Positions 36,173 to 44,728 of a DNA stretch of 64,000 nucleotides are shown one piece after another. The stretch covers positions 1 through 64,000 of the forward strand of contig JARGGH010000014.1 in assembly GCA_029210945.1 (NCBI GenBank), read 5' to 3'. The DNA is from Anaerolineales bacterium. Lineage in GTDB: Bacteria > Chloroflexota > Anaerolineae > Anaerolineales > E44-bin32. The notes under the pieces are model-generated. The model searched no databases and was not told the origin of the DNA. It worked only from the letters and a program-made list of their open reading frames with translations. Position 1 is the stretch's first letter; each line of letters starts with the position of its first letter. Made by a program: the position numbers and the translations under genes.

Positions 36173-37098
36173 ATCGCCACTCCTTTCCAGAAGATCGTGC
36201 CCAGCCACTGCAGGAGCACGAGCAAAGTGCCATACCGCCACCACAACCCTACGCTCTGATCGATCCGCAGGCGAGCAAAGAGCGCCTCGAGGATTACGAT
36301 GACGATGAGCAGAGCGATCGTCTTGATCAGGAAGTCAAGCGGAGAATACAGACCACCTAGATACAGAGCTGCGATCAAGGTTATGCCCAGGACGAGCTCG
36401 ATGATCTTGCCCATATGGAAAAGTGCCAAACCCCGACCGCTGTACTCGGTAAGTGAACCGGCAACGATCTCCGTTTCTGCCTCAGGGGCGTCGAACGGCG
36501 GCAGCTCGAGCTTACCGATCAATCCAATCACAGCAACGATGAAACCTATCGGCTGGGTGAGAATCACCCAGCGAGCCGCGCCGCTCGCCATGATCTCATC
36601 GATCTGCCACGATCCAGCCACAAATGCCGGTCCTAACAACGCCAGCAGGAAAGGAGCCTCGTACGAAAATAACTGCGTGAACGCCCGCGTGGCGCCCACC
36701 AATGAGAAACGGTCAAACGTGTTCGCGCCCGCAATGCCCAGGCAAAGCGTGAGCAGACTCAGCAAGAACAATGTGACGATCAGATCTCCAGGAAAATTGT
36801 ACAGAGGACCCACTCCCCAGAGCGGAACGTAAAGAGCAGCCGTTAGGCAACCAGCCAGCGCGACCACAGGGAGGGCGGTGAACAACCCCGGGTGCACGTC
36901 CTCAGGTACAACCTCCTCCTTCGCAAGCAGCTTGATCACATCGGCAAGCGGCTGGAACCACCTTGGCCCGACCCGGGTCTGGAAGCGCGCCAGCAGTTTG
37001 CGATTCATCCACTCGTAGGCCATGCCTGTCAGGAAAACCGTCAACCCACCAGGGAAAAGGAGAAGTGACGCGAGAACCGGCAGGATTGTGCCCATCAT
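36169..37098 (-). CDS. Group 4 hydrogenase membrane subunit (NuoH/HycD type)
   Basis: A 309-aa membrane protein with about eight helices. The conserved ERKLLARFQTRVGPRW-like segment here reads WMNRKLLARFQTRVGPRWFQPLAD, and the acidic loop PPFDAPEAETEIVAG is typical of NuoH/EchB. It anchors the hydrogenase module to the membrane and shapes the path that couples redox to ion pumping. Confidence 0.9.
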   Translation of the reverse strand: MMGTILPVLASLLLFPGGLTVFLTGMAYEWMNRKLLARFQTRVGPRWFQPLADVIKLLAKEEVVPEDVHPGLFTALPVVALAGCLTAALYVPLWGVGPLYNFPGDLIVTLFLLSLLTLCLGIAGANTFDRFSLVGATRAFTQLFSYEAPFLLALLGPAFVAGSWQIDEIMASGAARWVILTQPIGFIVAVIGLIGKLELPPFDAPEAETEIVAGSLTEYSGRGLALFHMGKIIELVLGITLIAALYLGGLYSPLDFLIKTIALLIVIVILEALFARLRIDQSVGLWWRYGTLLVLLQWLGTIFWKGVAI

Positions 37099-37102
37099 GT
37101 AC

Positions 37103-38263
37103 TTACCCTTTCAATGGTCCGACATTTGCGTATACGGATTGATCCAGGTGCACCCGAAACATACGATCGTTGCACGAAAAGCACGGGTCGATGCCCGCGA
37201 GGATCATGGGCACATCCGCTAGCTGGTGGCCGATGGCGAGCTTGACGACGGACATCATGTTGCAGATCGTAGGGGTGCGCACGCGAACCCGTTCAGGCGT
37301 ATCGCTTCCATTGCTTTTAATGAAATAAAAGAGCTCACCGCGTGGCGCCTCCACCCGGCTTACCGTTTCCCCTTCGGCGATCTTGCGCGGCATCCTCGCC
37401 GCCAGGTCGCCTTCCGGAAGCTCTTCCAGGATCCTGCGTATCAACCGGTAGGATTCGAACAATTCCTTGATGCGCACGACGAAACGTGCCTCAAGGTCGC
37501 CACGCTGGTCGAGCACGATACTTATCGGGAATTGCTTATATGCAGAATAAGGCGCCTCATAACGGATGTCACGATGGACGTTCGAGGCGCGTGCCGTAGG
37601 ACCAACGGTACCGAGCAGTTCCGCTTGAGAGCGTGTCATCACACCGATATTCTGTGTGCGCTGCAGGAACATGGCATCCGTCGTTACCACTTCCAGGTAG
37701 TATTCGCTGCGCGTTTCGAGGTAATCGAGGCCTTCGCACATGAATTGGACGAATTCATCGTCGAGATCGTATTTCACGCCCCCCAAAATATTGGCCGAAT
37801 AATTGACCCGGTTCCCACTGAAGCGCTCGAGCACATCCATGATCGTTTCACGATCACGCCAGCTGTACATGAAGAGCGTGTCAAAGCCGGCTTCGTGCGC
37901 GGCGACACCTAACCAGAGCAGGTGACTGTGAATTCGTTCGAGTTCCGCCACCAGGACGCGAATTGCCTGAGCGCGTGGGGGCGCTTCCACCCCTGCCAGA
38001 CGCTCGACTCCCAGGCAGTAAGCCATGGCATGAATATGCGAACAGATGCCGCAAACGCGCTCAAACAGATAGAGGTTCTGCACCCAGCTGCGCGCCTCCG
38101 CAGCTTTCTCGATCCCACGGTGTGCATACCCCAGGCGCACGTCCACATCCGTGACGATCTCGCCATCCACCGTTATTCTGAAGTGACCGGGCTCCTTGAG
38201 CGCCGGGTGCTGGGGGCCGATCGGTATCGTGAAACCCTTCTTATGCTCTGTCTTTTCCATCAT
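37103..38263 (-). CDS. Group 4 energy-converting [NiFe]-hydrogenase large subunit
   Basis: A 386-aa NuoD/HycE-type subunit. It starts with the complex-I-like GPQHPALKEPGHFRI, but keeps both CxxC pairs: RVCGICSHIH near residue 69 and DPCFSCNDR near 359. True complex I NuoD lacks these, so this is a [NiFe]-hydrogenase, not an NADH dehydrogenase fragment. A C-terminal extension of 19 residues after the cleavage motif implies processing by the HycI-like protease encoded three genes downstream. The exact subgroup (4d-4g) needs a phylogeny. Confidence 0.92.
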   Translation of the reverse strand: MMEKTEHKKGFTIPIGPQHPALKEPGHFRITVDGEIVTDVDVRLGYAHRGIEKAAEARSWVQNLYLFERVCGICSHIHAMAYCLGVERLAGVEAPPRAQAIRVLVAELERIHSHLLWLGVAAHEAGFDTLFMYSWRDRETIMDVLERFSGNRVNYSANILGGVKYDLDDEFVQFMCEGLDYLETRSEYYLEVVTTDAMFLQRTQNIGVMTRSQAELLGTVGPTARASNVHRDIRYEAPYSAYKQFPISIVLDQRGDLEARFVVRIKELFESYRLIRRILEELPEGDLAARMPRKIAEGETVSRVEAPRGELFYFIKSNGSDTPERVRVRTPTICNMMSVVKLAIGHQLADVPMILAGIDPCFSCNDRMFRVHLDQSVYANVGPLKG

Positions 38264-38267
38264 TCCG

Positions 38268-38750
38268 TCACACTTTCAGTCTCGCAACGATGTCCTGCAC
38301 ATGGACATCTTTACGCAGCGGGTAAAGATCAACGGGCATGTCATCCGGAAGGTAGAGGTGCGATGGGTGCTCCAGACCATCGATCTCGACGCCGAACATC
38401 TCGCTCAATTCACGCTCAAATGCCTCGGCACCGGGAATTATGTTTGTCATGGTTGGTACAACGGGCGAGCGGCGCGGCAGGTTCACCCGCAATGTGACCA
38501 CCACCTTTCCTGTACAGAAGTGGTAGAGAGCTTCCAGGATGTCAGCCTCCGGACCGTGGTCCAGACCCGTGATCGCGGCCAGATAGCCAAGGCCTTGAAC
38601 GCGGAGACCAACTGCGATCGGTACGAGGTCTTCGAGGTATTTGACGAACACGTCAAGCCGGTTAGGTTCAGGTTTGGTTGTGCTCGTATCCCAGGCCCAA
38701 CCCGCTGCGAGTTCTTCAGCGATATACAAGATCTCTTCGGTCGTCCTCAT
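38268..38750 (-). CDS. Group 4 hydrogenase NuoC-like subunit
   Basis: A 160-aa 30-kDa-subunit-like protein. The signature ERELSEMFGVEIDGLEHPSHLYLPDD is the NuoC motif ERE..D.FG....GHP.LRR.L. The ATG at 38750 overlaps the nuoB-like stop (ATGA); a longer upstream frame runs through that gene and is rejected. It joins the large and small subunits in the peripheral arm. Confidence 0.88.
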   Translation of the reverse strand: MRTTEEILYIAEELAAGWAWDTSTTKPEPNRLDVFVKYLEDLVPIAVGLRVQGLGYLAAITGLDHGPEADILEALYHFCTGKVVVTLRVNLPRRSPVVPTMTNIIPGAEAFERELSEMFGVEIDGLEHPSHLYLPDDMPVDLYPLRKDVHVQDIVARLKV

Positions 38751-39250
38751 ACCGTCTCCTTTTCCATCTGCAGTTCGACAGGCTGCAAACTCGAAAGCAG
38801 TTTGACAATCCCGTCGATGATCGCCTCCGGCCGCGGCGGGCAGCCAGGAATGTAGGCATCCACCGGAATCACCTGATCGATCCCGCCCAGCGTGTTGTAG
38901 CAATCCGCAAACACTCCCCCGGACAGTGCGCAGGATCCGATCGCTACGACATACTTTGGTTCATGCATCTGAGCGTAGATGCGCAGCAAGCGGTCGTGAG
39001 CCTGGCGGGTGACCGGACCTGTACAAAGCAGCACATCAGCATGCCGTGGACTGCCCTGTAGCTTGATCCCAAAACGTTCGACATCGTAGCGCGGTGTTAG
39101 CGTCGCCAGGATCTCGATATCACAGCCATTGCATGAGCCGGTGTTGAAATGCAGCGCCCATGGCGAGTTCAGTCGACCCCATCTTTTTACCGTTTCAAGC
39201 GTCCTTATTACGTGATTTCTGGATCCATCCATGCTAAGAGACTCCTTCAC
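38747..39250 (-). CDS. Group 4 hydrogenase small subunit (NuoB/HycG type)
   Basis: A 167-aa subunit with ligands for the [4Fe-4S] cluster next to the active site: TGSCNGCDIE, AIGSCALSGG and PGCPPRPEAIIDG. It is short, as in group 4 enzymes, with no extra cluster domain. The 3' end overlaps nuoC-like and the 5' end overlaps the nuoA-like gene, both by 4 bases. Confidence 0.9.
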   Translation of the reverse strand: MKESLSMDGSRNHVIRTLETVKRWGRLNSPWALHFNTGSCNGCDIEILATLTPRYDVERFGIKLQGSPRHADVLLCTGPVTRQAHDRLLRIYAQMHEPKYVVAIGSCALSGGVFADCYNTLGGIDQVIPVDAYIPGCPPRPEAIIDGIVKLLSSLQPVELQMEKETV

Positions 39251-39570
39251 CCGAGGACCAGGACCAGCAGCGCCAGCATCAGTCCGACAAGATAGATCCC
39301 GGTGGTCGTTGAGAACCCGCCGCCCCCCAGCACAAGTGCACCAAGGTGCAGCACGGCGAAGAAGAGTGCCACGACAAAGAATGGTCGGTAACCGGGCGCT
39401 GCCGCACGGGCCGGCGGCGCTTCCCCGCTAGAGTAGGTGCTCGTCTTCATCGGCGACTCGACGCCGGGACCCGCCAGCATTCGTCCCGCGACGTAGATCA
39501 ACGCACTCAAACCCAAATAGATCGTGAACGCCACCGGCGGATTGAATACGATTTCATGAAATTCGTTCAC
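39247..39570 (-). CDS. NuoA-like small membrane subunit
   Basis: A 107-aa protein with three hydrophobic segments. The loop STYSSGEAPP stands where NuoA has YECG..P, and RPFFVVALFFAVLHLGAL where NuoA has RF...FYL.A.LF..FD.E; the acidic residues of that helix are absent. I infer a diverged NuoA. Such a subunit is normal for complex I but not for the simplest group 4 hydrogenases, which places this complex on the complex-I-like side. Confidence 0.65.
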   Translation of the reverse strand: MNEFHEIVFNPPVAFTIYLGLSALIYVAGRMLAGPGVESPMKTSTYSSGEAPPARAAAPGYRPFFVVALFFAVLHLGALVLGGGGFSTTTGIYLVGLMLALLVLVLG

Positions 39571-39621
39571 TCAGGTCTCCTTGACGCTTTATGCTGCTTT
39601 GCTCGGAGCATTTGCTTCTAC

Positions 39622-41118
39622 CTAAAAATGGAAACCAGCCACTAATGCCTCGCCTGCCGAATGAGTCATCCATCCGATCATGTCAGGCCAGATCCCAAGA
39701 GCGATAATTGCTAGCGACAGAATCACCAGCGGCGTGACCATGCTCCAGGGCAGCGGCCTACCTTCGAGAACAACCTTCGAAGGTTTTCGACGATAGAGAA
39801 GGTTTACAACAGGTGCGTAGTACGCCAGCGAGAAGACGCTGTTCAAAGCCACCAACGCTACGACGATCCATAAAAGCGGATCGCCAGACGCAAAGCCAGC
39901 CTTGAAAATCAACCATTTCGACATGAAACCGGCGAAAGGCGGAAGACCCGCCAGGCTCAACAAAGCCAGGCTGAGGCAGAGCGCGGCCAACGGATAGCGG
40001 CGGGCACCTCCAGCCAGATCCGCAATCATTAACGGCTTGTGGTCGCCGCTGGCGCTGTGCAGTGTATAAAGCAGCGCTCCCGCGGCGAGAAAGGCGAGGC
40101 CCTTCATAAGACCATGATTGAGCAGATGGAAGAGACCACCTTGCGCGCCGCTTGACTCGCGCAGCAGGAAAGTGACCCCCAAGCCGACCAGCATGTAGCC
40201 GACATGCGTGATGCTCGAGTAGGCAAGCATGCGCTTGACCTGGGTTTGAGCATACGCCATCAGGTTTCCACCGATCATGTTGAGTAGACCGCAGGTAATC
40301 AACAGCGGTCCCCAGAAAGTCATTTGAGCCGCAATCGGTGCAATCGAGCGCAGCAATGCGACCAGGCCAGCCTCAATCACGACCCCTGAGAGCATGGCGC
40401 TGATCCCGCTCGGGGCCTGTGAATGGGCATCCGGAAGCCAGGTGTGCAGCGGCACAAGCGCAGACTTGACCCCGTAACCTACCAGGAACAGAACACCTGC
40501 CAGGAGCATGGGAGCGCCAGCTGTGAATTGCGATCGGATCTCCGCCAGGGTGAGTGTTCCGGTTTGCGACAGGACGATACCGATCGCGAACAATACAAGA
40601 ACCGATCCGGCTGCGCTCTGCATCAAATACTTAAAGCCAGCCTCAAGAGACAATGCGCGGGTGTGGTAGTACGCCACCAAAAGATAGGACGTAACCGCCA
40701 TCGCTTCGAACCAGATCCAGATATTGAACAAATCCGTGGCACAACCCAATCCGATCATCACGCCGACAATCGCCACAAGCATGGCGTAGAATTTTTCCTG
40801 ACCTGCTTCGCCCGTGATGTACTCCCCTGAGAAGCTAGCCACGAACGTTCCCAGCAGCAGCGCTACGAATGCGAGCAGCAGGCTGATACCATCCAGAGCC
40901 AACGACATGCCGCCCCAGGTAAAATCAGCTGTGGGCTCCATGCTTGCTGCCTGCGCTGCACGTACGAACGCCACCCATGTGGCGCCGAAAACGAGCAGTG
41001 CCGCATACCGGGAAACCCGATCTCCCCAAAACCGGCGACCGGAATGCCCCACGAGATAGACCAAAGGAGCGCCGAGAAGCGGAATGACGATCATCCAGAT
41101 GAAGGCTGGTGCAATCAT
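39622..41118 (-). CDS. Antiporter-like membrane subunit (NuoM/NuoN/MrpD type)
   Basis: A 498-aa protein with about 14 helices. The Proton_antipo_M core has the lysine/glutamate chain of the ion channel: WFEAMAVTSYLLVAYY, VKSALVPLHTWLPDAHSQAPSG, KRMLAYSSITHVGYM and LSLAGLPPFAGFMSKW. I start it at ATG 41118, overlapping the nuoL-like stop (ATGA). It should translocate H+ or Na+ coupled to ferredoxin oxidation and H2 formation. Confidence 0.9.
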   Translation of the reverse strand: MIAPAFIWMIVIPLLGAPLVYLVGHSGRRFWGDRVSRYAALLVFGATWVAFVRAAQAASMEPTADFTWGGMSLALDGISLLLAFVALLLGTFVASFSGEYITGEAGQEKFYAMLVAIVGVMIGLGCATDLFNIWIWFEAMAVTSYLLVAYYHTRALSLEAGFKYLMQSAAGSVLVLFAIGIVLSQTGTLTLAEIRSQFTAGAPMLLAGVLFLVGYGVKSALVPLHTWLPDAHSQAPSGISAMLSGVVIEAGLVALLRSIAPIAAQMTFWGPLLITCGLLNMIGGNLMAYAQTQVKRMLAYSSITHVGYMLVGLGVTFLLRESSGAQGGLFHLLNHGLMKGLAFLAAGALLYTLHSASGDHKPLMIADLAGGARRYPLAALCLSLALLSLAGLPPFAGFMSKWLIFKAGFASGDPLLWIVVALVALNSVFSLAYYAPVVNLLYRRKPSKVVLEGRPLPWSMVTPLVILSLAIIALGIWPDMIGWMTHSAGEALVAGFHF

Positions 41119-42866
41119 GTCATACTCCACACGGCCATGCTTAGCGCCAGGAATAACGCAGCGATGAGGCCGACTAGATTCCACTGCAGCTGTCCGGTCT
41201 GGGTGAGTGTTGCTGCGTTTGAAAGTGCCCGTACCCCGCGAACGATGGCGTGATTGAGGTGCTCAAACCCTAATCCGGCCAGGATGAAATCGCTCACTGG
41301 CTGGATGCGTTGGCCCTCACGATCCCGGGTTTTCCAGAATAACCACACACCCGCGGAAGCTGCGATAACGATCAATGTGATCCATGTACCCGGGGCAGCG
41401 ATCAGCTCGGATAGCATTTCAACGGTGCTTAGATCCACCCATGTTTGGTAAGGCAGGCTGGCAAGCAAGCTTGAGCTGAATTGGCCCGCGAGCAGCCAGG
41501 AGGTCAACGCGCCAAACGCAAGCACCGAGAGCGATACCTTCATCGCCCGCTGGGAATCCACATGGATGGAGTAAGCGCCTGGCTGCCCGAAAAACACGAG
41601 GCGCAGCATGCGCACAACGTACAGGGCGGTCATGCCGGTCGCCAGCAAAATCCCCAGGTATGCCCAGGCAGGACCATTGTGAAATGCATGCTCAAGGATT
41701 AGTTCCTTGCTGAAAAAGCCGTTAGCAATAGGGATACCGGCGAGTGCCAATGCCCCTATCAGGAAGGTCAGGAATGTGAACGGCATCCGCGTTCTCAAAC
41801 CGCCCATTGCGCGCATATCCCGAGTGCCCAGCGCGTGGATGATCGAACCCGCACACAGAAAAAGCAGCGCCTTGAAGATCGAGTGGTTGAGCAGATGGAA
41901 TTGACTTGCGAAAACCGCGCCAAGCCCGATCGCGAAGACCATAAAACCCAGTTGGCTAACGGTGGAGTAGGCCAGGGCGCGTTTAAGATCTGAAGCGAAG
42001 CAGGCCTGCAGCCCGCCGATCAACGCCGAAAGCAGACCGACAACCAGCACGGCCGACTTCCAACCTTGCACACCTTCAAATGCAGGGTAGAAGCGTACCA
42101 ACAGATAAACCCCTGCATTGACCATCGTGGCGGCGTGGATCAGCGCTGATACCGGTGTAGGCGCCTCCATCGCATCTGGAAGCCAGGTTTGCAGCGGCAC
42201 CTGCGCGGATTTGGCCACCGCCGCAGCAAGGAATGTGAACGCGATAAATATCAGCACATTCTGCGGCAGTTCCTGGAAACGGCTCAGGAAATCCGAAATC
42301 TGATAGGTGCCAATTTGAGATTCGATCGCGAGCGCACCGACAAGCAAGCCGATACCGCCTAACTGGGTGATCACCAGCGCCTTGATCCCGCCCCGCACCG
42401 CTTTCTCGTCATCGTTGTGAAATGAGATCAACACGTAGGAACAGAACGCGGTGATCTCCCAGAACAAGAAGAGCGCCAGCAGACTTCCGCTGAGAACCAG
42501 TCCGACCATCGCACCAATAAAGAGAAGCACGAGGCTGTAGTAGCGCCCGAGTCCTGCCTCGCCGCGCATGTAATCTACGGAGAAAATTACCGCCAGGCTA
42601 CCTATCGCCGTGGCTACAATCGCCAGAAAGACTCCCAGCATGTCGGGGATGAAGGTGAACTCTCCGAAGAGCGTTCCCATCGGGATTGACACAATCACTT
42701 CATCGGTGATTACGGTGAGCAGCATCAACCCGGCTACCGCCGAGGCGACAGAAAAGCCAACCGCCATGAAGTGCTGGACTTTGGACCTCCCTTCCCCGAG
42801 GAGCCATACTACCAACCCGCCCAACCAGGGCAATGCGATCGTCAAGATCACCCACAAAGAAGCCAT
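41115..42866 (-). CDS. Antiporter-like membrane subunit (NuoL/MrpA-N type)
   Basis: A 583-aa protein. Conserved elements: FFSVDYMRGE-like VIFSVDYMRGEAGLGRYYSL, FWEITAFCSYVLI, KSAQVPLQTWLPDAMEAPTPVSALIHAATMV (NuoL signature), KRALAYSTVSQLGFMVFAIG, FKALLFLCAGSIIH and GIPIANGFFSKE. The long lateral helix at the C-terminus of NuoL seems short here. It overlaps the next subunit by 4 bases. Confidence 0.9.
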   Translation of the reverse strand: MASLWVILTIALPWLGGLVVWLLGEGRSKVQHFMAVGFSVASAVAGLMLLTVITDEVIVSIPMGTLFGEFTFIPDMLGVFLAIVATAIGSLAVIFSVDYMRGEAGLGRYYSLVLLFIGAMVGLVLSGSLLALFLFWEITAFCSYVLISFHNDDEKAVRGGIKALVITQLGGIGLLVGALAIESQIGTYQISDFLSRFQELPQNVLIFIAFTFLAAAVAKSAQVPLQTWLPDAMEAPTPVSALIHAATMVNAGVYLLVRFYPAFEGVQGWKSAVLVVGLLSALIGGLQACFASDLKRALAYSTVSQLGFMVFAIGLGAVFASQFHLLNHSIFKALLFLCAGSIIHALGTRDMRAMGGLRTRMPFTFLTFLIGALALAGIPIANGFFSKELILEHAFHNGPAWAYLGILLATGMTALYVVRMLRLVFFGQPGAYSIHVDSQRAMKVSLSVLAFGALTSWLLAGQFSSSLLASLPYQTWVDLSTVEMLSELIAAPGTWITLIVIAASAGVWLFWKTRDREGQRIQPVSDFILAGLGFEHLNHAIVRGVRALSNAATLTQTGQLQWNLVGLIAALFLALSMAVWSMT

Positions 42867-42868
42867 AG

Positions 42869-43180
42869 CTACCCCCGCAGAGATGCCAGTTCTCGGATAT
42901 CCAACGTGCCCATCTGTCGGCGTATCTGAATCGCAAAGGCCAGCGCAACGACAGCGACGATGGTGTCCACGACGATGATGGTGATGGCGACGTTCTGACT
43001 CAAATTGAGCTGGCCGTTCCCCTGTCCGGCGATGACGATCCCCAGGACCGCCGCCTTCACGATGATCTGCAGCATCATGATGAGTTTGATCATATTTCGG
43101 GTAACAAGGAGACCGTAAAAACCGAGCCCGGTCAGGCCGCAGACCACCAGGAGAGAAATCGTCAACGGTGAAATGATCAT
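42869..43180 (-). CDS. NuoK/MrpC-like membrane subunit
   Basis: A 103-aa protein with three helices. SLLVVCGLTGLGFYGLLVTRNMIKLIMMLQII and NVAITIIVVDTIVAVVALAFAIQI match the NuoK/MnhC pattern (GL..RN.I..L.G.E.; A..I.A..VA..A..). The conserved Glu of NuoK in helix 2 is replaced (LMMLQII). It follows nuoJ-like by 26 bases. Confidence 0.82.
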   Translation of the reverse strand: MIISPLTISLLVVCGLTGLGFYGLLVTRNMIKLIMMLQIIVKAAVLGIVIAGQGNGQLNLSQNVAITIIVVDTIVAVVALAFAIQIRRQMGTLDIRELASLRG

Positions 43181-43206
43181 GTCCTTCTCCTTATGCGCTG
43201 CGCCGC

Positions 43207-43827
43207 TTAATCGTCCACTGCCGGCGAATCAGGGATGAGCGTTTCCTTGCTGGCGCTATCCGGCGATGCTGGGATATGTTCGGATCGCTGTTCCATCGCC
43301 AACAGTTCTTGATCCCGCCTGGCTGCTACCTCTCCAGCCACCGGGTAATCCAGCGGAGCCCTGGCTTCTGCCAGGATGCCCACGAGACCCAGAACGCCAG
43401 AGAAGATCACCACGACTTGCACGAGCAGGTCTATGTCGCGCCCTTGCATGAATATGGAGCCGTGAGTCGAGATTCCTCCCTCTACGGCTATCAGTTCGAA
43501 TGGCCTGACCGCAAACGAAATGATCGCGGCACAGGCGAGCACAAAGAAACCCGCGATCACGCGCGGAACGACCGGGGTATCGCTTAATGGTTCATCACCG
43601 GCAACCCCGATGGCGAAAATGAGCAGGATCGTCACCAGGCCCGCGCCGACGCTTAACTCAATGACCGCAACCTGATTCGCAGACAACATGTAGATCATCG
43701 TGGCGATGGCGGCACTCACAGCGGCCAACCACAGCGCCGACATAAGCAGACCTTCGGCACGCAGCGCGCGAATCGCCGCATAAAGGATGATGATTGCGAT
43801 CAGGAAAAATGGGAGCATTTCCAGCAT
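43207..43827 (-). CDS. NuoJ/MrpB-like membrane subunit, first gene of the hydrogenase operon
   Basis: A 206-aa protein with about five helices. ANQVAVIELSVGAGLVTILLIFAIGVAGDE holds the acidic residue in a helix typical of NuoJ or the MrpA-C/MrpB fusion type; a DIDLLVQVVVIFSGVLGLVGIL helix follows. The C-terminal tail is cytoplasmic, Glu/Ser-rich. An AAAGGTG site precedes ATG 43827. It opens a run of 16 genes (to 30729) with overlaps or very short gaps, under operator copy C. Confidence 0.8.
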   Translation of the reverse strand: MLEMLPFFLIAIIILYAAIRALRAEGLLMSALWLAAVSAAIATMIYMLSANQVAVIELSVGAGLVTILLIFAIGVAGDEPLSDTPVVPRVIAGFFVLACAAIISFAVRPFELIAVEGGISTHGSIFMQGRDIDLLVQVVVIFSGVLGLVGILAEARAPLDYPVAGEVAARRDQELLAMEQRSEHIPASPDSASKETLIPDSPAVDD

Positions 43828-43934
43828 TGGCGCACCTTTCAGACCGTCGAATGCATCTCGCAGGTCGAGAGAAATCGTTGACCCACCCGGGATTCAGCTG
43901 GGTTGGCGGGCTTGTCTCCACTGACCTCGATTGC

Positions 43935-43991
43935 AGTATAGGGATGGGCGGTAACAGAACGCATACCCGTCCGGTGACAAACCGGTAACAG
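43935..43991 (-). promoter_or_regulatory. Composite operator/promoter, copy C (hydrogenase operon)
   Basis: Minus strand: CTGTTACC (43991-43984), 3 bases, TTGTCACC (43980-43973), 15 bases, CTGTTACC (43957-43950), 9 bases, TATACT (43940-43935). The predicted leader to the nuoJ-like ATG at 43827 is about 100 bases. Best match of the four to a consensus -10. Confidence 0.78.
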
Positions 43992-44056
43992 AATCAATCG
44001 GATTCGTTTCAAGCTGACAGATTGATCGATATGCGGAACTCTAGGTTAGGGGAAGA

Positions 44057-44728
44057 TCATGCCGTGAGGGTATAGCCAATCCCGGCGACCGTTTGCAGGT
44101 ATTCTGGTTTGGAGGAATCGGGTTCCAGTTTCTTCCGCAGACGATAGATGAGCTGCTTGAGCATGATCTTGTCAGCGCCAGCAGGTCCCCAGACTGCGTC
44201 GATGAGCGATGCATGCGTCATCACCTGCCCGTGATTGATCATCAAGGCCTCAAGGAGATCACACTCCAGGTTGGTCAGGTGGACTTCCTGCGCTTCAACT
44301 TCCAGCAGAGAACGGGCGGGGTCCAATGTCAGCGAACCGAGCTTGAGTGGTCCTTGTGACCCGGCAGGTGCGCTGGCTCGCCGCAGGACAGCCTCGGATC
44401 GCGCCACCAGTTGGCGGGGGCTGAACGGTTTGACGATATAGTCGTCTGCTCCGAAGTTTAAGCCCTGGACGACGTCATCTTCTTCACCGCGCACACTCAG
44501 GATGATGATCGGGGTGTCCGTTTTAGCCCGCATCCGCCGGCATACACTCAATCCGTCCAGCTTGGGCAAATTCAGATCCAGGATCACAAGATCCGGGCGC
44601 TCGGATTCCCAAGCCTCCAATGCCGCCAAGCCATCATGGGCACAGACTACTTCGTATCCTGCCCGGCGCATGGTGAAGGAGACCACATCCGCCAGCGCCA
44701 GGTCATCGTCAACGATAAGCGCTTTCAT
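44057..44728 (-). CDS. OmpR/PhoB-family response regulator (RR1)
   Basis: A 223-aa regulator: receiver (1-118; acid pocket VDDD, phospho-acceptor in [10 protein letters not shown], conserved Lys in [12 protein letters not shown]) and winged-helix DNA-binding domain (about 128-223; [13 protein letters not shown], recognition helix near [14 protein letters not shown], wing [12 protein letters not shown]). Its start overlaps the stop of the kinase gene by 4 bases. It lies directly before the hydrogenase promoter and is a good candidate to bind the composite operator. Confidence 0.9.
   Translation of the reverse strand: MKALIVDDDLALADVVSFTMRRAGYEVVCAHDGLAALEAWESERPDLVILDLNLPKLDGLSVCRRMRAKTDTPIIILSVRGEEDDVVQGLNFGADDYIVKPFSPRQLVARSEAVLRRASAPAGSQGPLKLGSLTLDPARSLLEVEAQEVHLTNLECDLLEALMINHGQVMTHASLIDAVWGPAGADKIMLKQLIYRLRKKLEPDSSKPEYLQTVAGIGYTLTA

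Noticed and set aside
37103..43827. Reading the NuoA-D/H-N-like genes as respiratory complex I
   Set aside because: NuoE, F and G are absent and the NuoD-like protein keeps both nickel-binding CxxC motifs plus a C-terminal extension and a nearby protease, which fits a hydrogenase.
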